Origin: Pseudomonadota bacterium
Lineage (GTDB): Bacteria; Pseudomonadota; Alphaproteobacteria; Rhizobiales; Xanthobacteraceae
Direction of reading: 5' to 3'
Length of the DNA stretch: 7,002 nucleotides
Assembly: GCA_023432885.1 (NCBI GenBank)
Contig: JAEZEU010000124.1
Span: forward strand, 1-7,002
Shown: positions 1 through 4,659 of the stretch, in pieces
Layout of the letters: each line of letters starts with the position of its first letter
Position numbering within the stretch: position 1 is the stretch's first letter
Translations under genes and position numbers: made by a program
The notes under the pieces: model-generated
What the model was told of the DNA's origin: nothing
The model's input: the letters and a program-made list of their open reading frames with translations, nothing else
Databases searched by the model: none

Positions 1-11
1 CGATGAGAGTT

Positions 12-1298
12 CTATTCCGCTGCCGTGGTCTCGGGCAGCTTCTTGCCGTCGCCATAGCGCTGGTCGATGTAGTCGATCACCAGCGCCTTGAAGTCGGCGG
101 CGATCGTCGGGCCGCGCAGGGTACGGAATTTCTTTCCGTCGACGAACACCGGCGCGGCCGGCGCTTCGCCGGTCCCGGGCAAGGAAATGCCGATGTTGGC
201 GTGCTTGGATTCGCCGGGGCCGTTGACGATGCAGCCCATCACGGCGACGTTGAGCTGCTCGACGCCGGGATATCTGGTCTTCCAGCTCGGCATTTCGTCG
301 CGGATGAAATCCTGGATCGAGCGCGCCAGCTCCTGGAACGTGGTCGAGGTGGTGCGGCCGCAGCCCGGGCAAGCCGCCACCAGCGGCACGAAGGTGCGAA
401 AGCCCATGGTCTGCAACAGCTCCTGCGCGACCTGCACTTCCAGCGTGCGGTCACCGCCGGGCTCCGGTGTGAGTGAAATGCGGATGGTGTCGCCGATGCC
501 ATCCTGCAGGAGGATGCCGAGCGCTGCGGAGGACGCCACGATGCCCTTTGAGCCCATGCCGGCCTCGGTGAGGCCGAGATGGATGGCGTAATCGGAGCGG
601 CGCGCCAGCTCCTGATAGACCGCGATCAGATCCTGCACGGCGGACACCTTGGCCGACAAGATCATCCTGTTCTTGGGCATGCCGAGCTCTTGCGCCCGGG
701 CCGCCGAGAGCAGCGCCGATTGCACCATGGCCTCGCGCGTCACCGCGCGCGCGTCGCGCGGATTGGGCGAGGCGGTGTTCTCGTCCATCAGCTTGGTGAG
801 CAGCTCCTGGTCGAGCGAGCCCCAATTGGCGCCGATACGCACCGGCTTGTTGTTCTTGTTGGCGATCTCGATGATATCGGCGAACTGCGTGTCGCGCTTG
901 TTCTTGAAGCCGACATTGCCGGGATTGATCCGGTATTTGTCGAGCGCTTCCGCGCAGGCCGGGTATTCGGCGAGCAGCTTGTGGCCGATATAGTGGAAGT
1001 CCCCGATCAATGGCGTGGTGATGCCGCGCTTGCGCAAGGCATCGCGGATATGCGGAACGGCGGCCGCGGCTTCCTCACGGTCCACGGTGATGCGGACCAT
1101 TTCCGATCCGGCGCGCGAGAGCGCCGCGACCTGCGCGACTGTCGATTCGACGTCGGCCGTGTCGGTATTGGTCATCGACTGCACAACGATCGGAGCGCCG
1201 CCGCCGACGGCGACATTGCCGACCATCACCTGCGTGGTCTTGTGCCGCGGCCGGGGGCCGGCGACGTCGGAAGAATCAACTGTTTCGGGCTTATTCAT
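12..1298 (-). CDS. ispG: 4-hydroxy-3-methylbut-2-enyl diphosphate synthase (flavodoxin/ferredoxin), IspG/GcpE
   Basis: This 428-residue cytoplasmic enzyme reductively opens the ring of 2-C-methyl-D-erythritol 2,4-cyclodiphosphate to give HMBPP, the penultimate step of the MEP isoprenoid pathway. Electrons come from flavodoxin or ferredoxin through a [4Fe-4S] cluster. The N-terminal part is the TIM-barrel substrate domain, including the segments VVQSMTNTDTADV, VRITVDREEAAA, RINPGNVG and RIGANWGSLD. The C-terminal part carries the cluster ligands Cys310 and Cys313 (ACPGCGRT), Cys356 (MGCIVNGPGE) and Glu363. The 43-residue gap between the second and third Cys and the 7 residues on to Glu match the ligand spacing I recall for the Thermus enzyme. 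Length is normal for the bacterial two-domain form. The ATG at 1298 has only a weak GAG-type ribosome binding site five bases upstream, but the N-terminus resembles alphaproteobacterial IspG proteins. The gene appears monocistronic here and is divergent from the sulfurtransferase gene. The stop is TAG, 11 bases from the window edge. Confidence 0.97.
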   Translation of the reverse strand: MNKPETVDSSDVAGPRPRHKTTQVMVGNVAVGGGAPIVVQSMTNTDTADVESTVAQVAALSRAGSEMVRITVDREEAAAAVPHIRDALRKRGITTPLIGDFHYIGHKLLAEYPACAEALDKYRINPGNVGFKNKRDTQFADIIEIANKNNKPVRIGANWGSLDQELLTKLMDENTASPNPRDARAVTREAMVQSALLSAARAQELGMPKNRMILSAKVSAVQDLIAVYQELARRSDYAIHLGLTEAGMGSKGIVASSAALGILLQDGIGDTIRISLTPEPGGDRTLEVQVAQELLQTMGFRTFVPLVAACPGCGRTTSTTFQELARSIQDFIRDEMPSWKTRYPGVEQLNVAVMGCIVNGPGESKHANIGISLPGTGEAPAAPVFVDGKKFRTLRGPTIAADFKALVIDYIDQRYGDGKKLPETTAAE

Positions 1299-1311
1299 GC
1301 GGTCTCGAATA

Positions 1312-1427
1312 TCAGGTTTTGACCACCTTCACCAAGGGGCGGTTCAGCGGGCGACCCTTGCGCAGGGCGCGGAACCAGCCCTGCCGCGGCGAGGATTCTT
1401 GTGTTTTTTCAGTATCTTACATTCCAT
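1312..1427 (-). other. Possible small or decayed coding stretch upstream of ispG (no start codon in frame)
   Basis: On the minus strand a 34-codon open frame (1315-1416) ends at a TGA at 1312-1314, 13 bases before the ispG ATG. Its distal part reads GWFRALRKGRPLNRPLVKV and is strongly basic. From Gly13 onward, 20 of 22 codons end in G or C, clearly more than in the two alternative frames by hand count, which is how real genes here behave. The frame has no ATG, GTG or TTG before its conserved-looking part, and a TAA sits just upstream at 1417-1419. A different frame offers an ATG at 1427 (MECKILKK). It reaches a run of six A (minus strand) at 1404-1409, where adding one base would join it to the downstream frame and give a protein of about 38 residues. 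It could be a frameshifted small gene, a gene remnant, or chance in GC-rich DNA. I do not recognise a family. Confidence 0.3.
1362..1384. repeat. Inverted repeat (7-bp stem, 9-base loop) in the ispG leader region
   Basis: GCAGGGC at 1362-1368 is matched exactly by GCCCTGC at 1378-1384. The stem is all but one pair G-C. It lies 64 bases or more upstream of the ispG start, so it may fold in the 5' leader of the ispG transcript. On the plus strand a T6 run follows at 1404-1409, 19 bases after the stem. That is too far for a standard intrinsic terminator, and no plus-strand gene reads into it. The function is unknown, and a chance stem of this size is possible in GC-rich sequence. Confidence 0.35.
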
Positions 1428-1547
1428 CTGGCGTCCGGTGCAGCAATCGGTGGGCCGTATATCGGGGCTCAGGAAGAGAGATTAAAGGGTAACACTGCCT
1501 CTCCCTGGGCGAGGCCAACACCCTAGCATCGCCGACTATCATGTCAC

Positions 1548-1552
1548 GGGAG
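1548..1552 (+). promoter_or_regulatory. Ribosome binding site choosing the start of the sulfurtransferase gene
   Basis: GGGAG at 1548-1552 sits six bases before the ATG at 1559. The in-frame ATG at 1541, six codons upstream, has no purine-rich element in front of it, and choosing it would place this motif inside the gene. This favours 1559 as the start. Confidence 0.7.
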
Positions 1553-1558
1553 CGAAAC

Positions 1559-2431
1559 ATGGCGGAGCGCGACGGACTGATCTCGACCGACGAACTTGCT
1601 GGCCGCATCGGGCAAGCGGACCTGCGCGTCTTCGACTGCACCACCTATCTGGACTATCAGCCGGAAGGCAGCTCCGTCCCCTATCTGGTTGTGCCCGGCA
1701 GGCACACCTTCGAGGAAGGCCATATCCCGGGCGCCGACTTTCTCGACCTGCAGGGCGAATTCTCCGATTCCGAGACCGAGCTACGTTTCATGATGCCCGG
1801 CGTCGCGCAACTCGAAGCCGCGTTCGGCCGCCACGGCATCGGCAACGATAGCCAGGTGGTGCTCTACTCGATCGGGACTGCGATGTGGGCGACGCGGTTC
1901 TGGTGGATGCTGCGATCGCTTGGCCTGGATGCGCGCGTGCTCGACGGCGGCCTCGACAAGTGGAGGGCCGAAGGCCGCGCCATCGAGACCGGGCCGGCCA
2001 GGGGCTACCCGCCCGCGAAATTTGTCGCAAAGCCGAGGTCCGGTCTTTTCATCGACAAGCGCGAGACGCAAAAGGCGAGCACCGACCGCTCGACCGTCGT
2101 CGTCAATGCGCTGGGCCCGCAATTTCATAAAGGTCTGGAGCCCAGCCGCTACGGCCGCCCCGGCCGCATTCCCGGCAGCGTCAACGTGCCGGCAGCCACG
2201 CTGGTCGATGCGGCAAGCAAGGCTTTCCTGCCGCTTTCAGACGTGGCGCCGAAATTCGCCGCGCAAGGCGTGACAAAAGACAAGCGCGTCGTTGCCTATT
2301 GCGGCGGCGGCATTTCCGCCACCATCGACCTGTTCCAGCTGCATCGGCTCGGCTACGACAATATCACGCTGTACGACGGCTCGATGGGCGAATGGGGCAA
2401 GGATGAGTCGCTGCCGATCGAGACGGGGTAG
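1559..2431 (+). CDS. Two-domain rhodanese-like sulfurtransferase (3-mercaptopyruvate/thiosulfate sulfurtransferase type)
   Basis: This 290-residue protein belongs to the tandem-rhodanese family, which moves sulfane sulfur from donors such as 3-mercaptopyruvate or thiosulfate to thiophilic acceptors, normally in the cytoplasm. No signal peptide is visible. The N-terminal domain (about residues 7-135) has the CH2A-type signature FEEGHIPGADFLDL. The position of a catalytic Cys is occupied by Ser104 (LYSIGT), so this domain is inactive, as is usual. The C-terminal domain (about 160-285) has GRIPGSVNVP and the active loop CGGGISA starting at Cys248. This loop is closer to the CGSGVTA of SseA-type 3-mercaptopyruvate sulfurtransferases than to CRKGVT of rhodanese proper, but it is not identical, so the donor is uncertain. 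Length is normal for the family. It lies alone on the plus strand, convergent with the permease gene and divergent from ispG. I see no clear promoter in the upstream 260 bases. Family is certain; substrate is inference. Confidence 0.92.
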   Translation: MAERDGLISTDELAGRIGQADLRVFDCTTYLDYQPEGSSVPYLVVPGRHTFEEGHIPGADFLDLQGEFSDSETELRFMMPGVAQLEAAFGRHGIGNDSQVVLYSIGTAMWATRFWWMLRSLGLDARVLDGGLDKWRAEGRAIETGPARGYPPAKFVAKPRSGLFIDKRETQKASTDRSTVVVNALGPQFHKGLEPSRYGRPGRIPGSVNVPAATLVDAASKAFLPLSDVAPKFAAQGVTKDKRVVAYCGGGISATIDLFQLHRLGYDNITLYDGSMGEWGKDESLPIETG

Positions 2432-2444
2432 AGGTACCCTCCCG

Positions 2445-2530
2445 ATCATGCCCCGGGCGCTCGAAGCACATCCACGTCTTGGCGCCGCTGGAAGGAAAAC
2501 GTGGATGTGCGGGACAAGCCCGGCCGTGAT
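2445..2530. repeat. Long imperfect palindromic intergenic element (REP-like, possible bidirectional terminator)
   Basis: The convergent gap between the sulfurtransferase and permease genes is nearly filled by a palindrome. The core arms GCACATCCACGT (2466-2477) and ACGTGGATGTGC (2499-2510) pair perfectly over 12 bp around a 21-base loop. Outer arms ATCATGCCCCGGGC (2445-2458) and GCCCGGCCGTGAT (2518-2530) also pair, with a bulge and mismatches. A small CGGG-ACAAG-CCCG hairpin lies at 2510-2522. From memory, the ACGTGGATG and GGGACAAGCCCGGCC pieces resemble a sequence scattered between genes in Bradyrhizobium genomes. That suggests a repeated palindromic element, but copy number cannot be shown from one window. 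No T-run follows either side, so it is not a classic intrinsic terminator, although a strong hairpin between convergent genes could still limit read-through. Confidence 0.7.
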
Positions 2531-2556
2531 GAAAAGATGCGTAGGCAACGGAGCAG

Positions 2557-3498
2557 TCACACGTTCGGATCGGGCGCCACTTGGGCTCGCGCCGATCCCG
2601 GCTTGTTGACGAGGTAAAGCCCGGCGATCACCAGCAGCGCCGCCGCACCGAAGGCGAGCGTCAGCGTATCGTGCATGATGAAGTAGCTCGCGATCACGCC
2701 GAACAGCGGCGTGATGAAGGTAAACGCGGAAAGCGTGCTGGCCGAATAGGTCTTCACCAGCGCGAACCACAGCGTGAATGTCAGCCCGACCACCCAGAAG
2801 GCCTGATAGGCGAGCAGCGACAGCGACAATGCGCTCGGCACGTGCGTGAGCTTTTCATCGCGAAACCACGCAGCAAAGATGAAGATCGGGATCGACACTG
2901 CGATCTGATAACCGATGCCTTTTTCCGCCGGCGCGCGGATCAAGGGCGTCGCCTTCACGATCACCGTGGTCGCCGCCCATAGCGCGCCGCCCGCGACGAT
3001 CAGGAGATCACCGAACAGCACGCTGGAATCGACATTGGCCTGTGGCACGCCAATGGCGAGCGCAACCCCGGCAAAGCTCAACCCCAGCCCCGCCCATTGC
3101 GCGGGCCGCAGGCGCTCACCGAGAAAGACTAGCGAGCCGAGCGCGACGAAGAACGGCGCGGTGTACAGGAACACCACCGCACGCGAGGCGGACGTGAGCA
3201 ACAGACCCTGATAGATCAGGACGAATTCGATGCCGAAAATCACACCATTGCAGACGCCCGCCCACAGCGTGCCGTCACGTTCGAAAAACTTCACACCGCG
3301 AAAGAAGCCGACGATCAGAAGCACCGGCAGCGCGCCGGCGGAGCGGGCGAGCGCCTGCAGCATCGGCGGCACATCAGGCAGCACGAGCTTGACGGCGATC
3401 TGATTGAAGCCCCAGCTCAGGCACAGCATCAGCATCAGGGCGATGGCGCCCGGACTGAGCCGCAGCCCGGCGGAAGGTGTTTCGGATATCGACGACAT
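2557..3498 (-). CDS. EamA/DMT-family inner-membrane permease
   Basis: This 313-residue membrane protein has the 10-helix layout of the drug/metabolite transporter superfamily, built from two EamA repeats at about residues 17-148 and 161-296. Visible signatures include LMLCLSWGFNQIAVKL in helix 1, SRAVVFLYTAPFFVALGSLVFLGE followed by RLRPAQWAGLGLSFAGVALA at the end of repeat 1, and the matching TLSAFTFITPLFGVIASYF in repeat 2. Family members export amino acids, metabolites or drugs; the substrate cannot be read from sequence. I chose the ATG at 3498 because GAGG lies six bases upstream. A GTG at 3522 in the same frame would add eight residues, overlaps the hairpin region, and is less likely. 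The gene follows zur on the same strand after 32 bases, so the two may share a transcript. The stop TGA lies beside the palindromic element. Confidence 0.92.
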   Translation of the reverse strand: MSSISETPSAGLRLSPGAIALMLMLCLSWGFNQIAVKLVLPDVPPMLQALARSAGALPVLLIVGFFRGVKFFERDGTLWAGVCNGVIFGIEFVLIYQGLLLTSASRAVVFLYTAPFFVALGSLVFLGERLRPAQWAGLGLSFAGVALAIGVPQANVDSSVLFGDLLIVAGGALWAATTVIVKATPLIRAPAEKGIGYQIAVSIPIFIFAAWFRDEKLTHVPSALSLSLLAYQAFWVVGLTFTLWFALVKTYSASTLSAFTFITPLFGVIASYFIMHDTLTLAFGAAALLVIAGLYLVNKPGSARAQVAPDPNV

Positions 3499-3500
3499 TG

Positions 3501-3508
3501 CCCCCCTC
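3501..3508 (-). promoter_or_regulatory. Ribosome binding site of the EamA permease gene
   Basis: The minus strand reads GAGGGGGG over these bases, ending two bases before the ATG, with the GAGG core six bases away. It supports ATG 3498 over the in-frame upstream GTG at 3522. Confidence 0.6.
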
Positions 3509-3511
3509 GTG

Positions 3512-3527
3512 CCGGCTTGCACGCCGG
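3512..3527. repeat. Small hairpin between zur and the permease gene
   Basis: CCGGC (3512-3516) and GCCGG (3523-3527) pair around a six-base loop in the 32-base gap between zur and the permease gene. It lies immediately upstream of the permease ribosome binding site. There is no T-run, so it does not look like a terminator. It might stabilise an mRNA end or modulate translation of the second gene, or it may have no function. Confidence 0.35.
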
Positions 3528-3530
3528 TCT

Positions 3531-4037
3531 TTATTGCCTTTGGCAGTGCGCGCAGGTCCCGGCGATCTCGACGACGCTCATCTTCGGCGCGAAGCCGGAG
3601 GCCCGCGCCGCCGCATTGACGCTCCGCGCCACGGGCGCGGCGGGAATCTCGCCGACGGAGCCGCAGAGCTCGCAGATCAGGAACGCCACCATGGACGTTT
3701 CGTCATGGTCATGCGCGCAGGCCAGATAGGCGTTGCGGCTCTCGATGCGGTGCACGAGGCCGTTCTCCATCAGGAAATCGAGGGCGCGATAGACCGTGAT
3801 CGGCGCCGGGCGCGGCATCGATCTGGCGAGTTCCTCGATGACTTCATAGGCACCGAGCGGACGGTGGCTTGCAAGCAGCGCCAGCAGCACCTGCCGCCGG
3901 ATCGGGGTGAATTTCTGCGAGCGTTTCGCACAAACGGCTTCAGCATGCGCTATCGCGTCCGCGGCGCAGCGGCCATGGTCGTGATCGGGTGCGGGAAACG
4001 CCGGTTTTGCCAAGGTCATTGCTTCGGTTTGTAGCAT
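3531..4037 (-). CDS. zur: Fur-superfamily transcriptional repressor, Zur (zinc uptake regulator) type
   Basis: This 168-residue cytoplasmic regulator has the Fur-family winged helix at about residues 30-98 (LTPIRRQVL-like FTPIRRQVLLALL, then TVYRALDFLMENGLVHRIES) and a C-terminal dimerisation and metal domain. Cys122/Cys125 (ICELCG) and Cys162/Cys165 (TCAHC at the extreme C-terminus) form the structural zinc site. His96, Cys107, His109 or His111 and Glu130 fit the regulatory zinc site of E. coli Zur, which uses His77, Cys88, His96 and Glu111. The segment TVYRALDFL-x4-LVHRIES-x-N-x-Y is Zur-like rather than Fur- or PerR-like. With zinc bound, Zur proteins repress zinc-uptake genes; the znu genes are not in this window. 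I chose ATG 4037 because GGGGG lies four bases upstream; an ATG at 4019 would give 162 residues. Two HD-type histidines at 19 and 21 precede the fold. No classical Zur palindrome is visible in the upstream region, so autoregulation is not supported. Zur identity is likely, and another Fur-family metal specificity is possible. Confidence 0.88.
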   Translation of the reverse strand: MLQTEAMTLAKPAFPAPDHDHGRCAADAIAHAEAVCAKRSQKFTPIRRQVLLALLASHRPLGAYEVIEELARSMPRPAPITVYRALDFLMENGLVHRIESRNAYLACAHDHDETSMVAFLICELCGSVGEIPAAPVARSVNAAARASGFAPKMSVVEIAGTCAHCQRQ

Positions 4038-4041
4038 TTTA

Positions 4042-4046
4042 CCCCC
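4042..4046 (-). promoter_or_regulatory. Ribosome binding site of zur
   Basis: The minus strand reads GGGGG here, four bases before the ATG at 4037. It favours that start over the far-upstream one at 4139, which would lie within the operator-like region, and over ATG 4019, which has no good purine motif. Confidence 0.5.
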
Positions 4047-4110
4047 AAATCCCAAAGCCCGGCGGATTGCAGCGTTCCAGCCATGTCCGTCCCGCGGGTC
4101 AGCTCCGTGT

Positions 4111-4116
4111 TTGACC
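4111..4116 (+). promoter_or_regulatory. Candidate -35 element of the marR-emrAB promoter
   Basis: TTGACC matches five of six bases of the sigma-70 -35 consensus. The AT-rich stretch beginning at about 4129 could supply the -10, but no hexamer at the ideal spacing is convincing (TAAGCA at a 16-base spacer is weak). If this is the promoter, the operator-like repeats at 4131-4162 would cover its -10 and start region, which fits repression. The call is tentative. Confidence 0.3.
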
Positions 4117-4130
4117 CGTCGTGCGAAATT

Positions 4131-4162
4131 GATAAGCAAGCTTATTATATCGCAAGCTTATC
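4131..4162 (+). promoter_or_regulatory. Operator-like array of half-sites upstream of marR (probable MarR autoregulatory site)
   Basis: This 32-base AT-rich patch contains a perfect palindrome ATAAGC-AA-GCTTAT at 4132-4145. GCAAGCTTAT occurs twice as a direct repeat (4136-4145 and 4152-4161), 16 bases apart. The patch is also bounded by an inverted pair, GATAAGC (4131-4137) and GCTTATC (4156-4162). The second copy carries a degenerate left half (TATCGC). MarR-family dimers bind palindromes of about this size next to their own genes, and the patch ends 17 bases before the marR ATG. It lies between the divergent zur and marR genes, so it could affect both. That a MarR dimer binds here is inference; the repeats are seen directly. 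Confidence 0.6.
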
Positions 4163-4167
4163 GAAAC

Positions 4168-4173
4168 GGGGGA
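4168..4173 (+). promoter_or_regulatory. Ribosome binding site of the MarR regulator gene
   Basis: GGGGGA ends six bases before the ATG at 4180. It rejects the longer frame that opens with TTG at 4111, which would translate through the operator-like repeats, and it is better placed than for the ATG at 4198. Confidence 0.6.
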
Positions 4174-4179
4174 CGGCAG

Positions 4180-4659
4180 ATGCGCGGTTCCGTGGATATG
4201 AACTTCCTGTTCACGCTCGGCGAGGTGCAGCGCATGGTGCGCGCCTGGGCCGATCGCGAAGCCGCGCGCTACGGCATCACCCGCGCGCAATGGGCAGTGC
4301 TGGCCAAGGTCGAACGCAGCGAGGGCATGAAGCAGTCGGAACTCGCCGAGGAAATGGAGATGCAGCCGATCACGCTGACGCGATTGATCGACAAGCTCTG
4401 CGAGAACGGCTGGATCGAGCGACGCGGCGACGAGACCGACCGCCGTGTCAACCGGCTCTACCTGAAGAAGGCCGCGCGGCCGCTGCTCAGCAAGCTTGCC
4501 GGCTTGCGATCCGAACTCACCGCGACCGCGCTCAACGGCATCAACGCGTCCGATGCCCACCGTTTGCTGGCACAGCTCGAAGCCATCAAGGAAAACGTTC
4601 GCAACGCGGTCCAGAATCCGGATGCGGACGCATCCAGAAAGGAACAGCGTTATGGCTGA
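4180..4659 (+). CDS. MarR-family transcriptional regulator of the emrAB-type efflux operon
   Basis: This 159-residue protein has the compact all-helical and winged-helix fold of MarR regulators, which act as dimeric DNA-binding proteins released by small ligands or oxidation. The dimerisation helix is at the N-terminus (LGEVQRMVRAWADREAARYG). The DNA-binding core spans about residues 33-100: ITRAQWAVLAKV, then KQSELAEEMEMQPITLTRLIDKL as helix-turn-helix, then the wing with RRGDETDRRVNRLYL, holding the conserved D-x2-DRR pattern. The C-terminal helices close the dimer (SELTATALNGINASDAHRLL). Cys74 (LCENG) is the only cysteine. The gene is first in an operon with the adaptor and pump genes; its TGA overlaps the emrA ATG by eight bases, so translation is probably coupled. 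By position it most likely represses the operon through the repeats at 4131-4162 and is relieved by a pump substrate. The inducer is unknown. Confidence 0.93.
   Translation: MRGSVDMNFLFTLGEVQRMVRAWADREAARYGITRAQWAVLAKVERSEGMKQSELAEEMEMQPITLTRLIDKLCENGWIERRGDETDRRVNRLYLKKAARPLLSKLAGLRSELTATALNGINASDAHRLLAQLEAIKENVRNAVQNPDADASRKEQRYG

Noticed and set aside
579..1322. A 247-codon plus-strand frame opposite ispG.
   Set aside because: It is antisense to ispG, which has all its catalytic ligands. The composition is arginine- and glycine-rich shadow sequence, and no ribosome binding site was seen.
1497..1515. GCCTC and GAGGC inverted repeat upstream of the sulfurtransferase gene, considered as an operator or terminator.
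   Set aside because: The stem is only five pairs with a nine-base loop and no T-run, which is expected by chance in this composition.
1417..1644. A 75-codon minus-strand frame overlapping the start of the sulfurtransferase gene.
   Set aside because: It overlaps the 5' end of the sulfurtransferase gene in antisense, shows no recognisable motif, and has no supported start.
2237..2770. A minus-strand frame of 177 codons spanning the sulfurtransferase end, the palindrome and the permease end.
   Set aside because: It runs through two well-supported genes and the palindromic element in the wrong frame. Its sequence resembles no family and reflects GC-rich shadow coding.
3531..4139. A longer version of the Zur protein starting at 4139 (202 residues).
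   Set aside because: The extra N-terminal residues match nothing in Fur-family proteins, would be encoded through the operator-like region, and have no good ribosome binding site. ATG 4037 has one.
4144..4149. A perfect TATAAT on the minus strand, considered as the zur -10 element.
   Set aside because: The position 17 bases upstream on that strand reads CCCCCG, so there is no -35. The hexamer falls within the AT-rich operator-like array and is likely coincidental.
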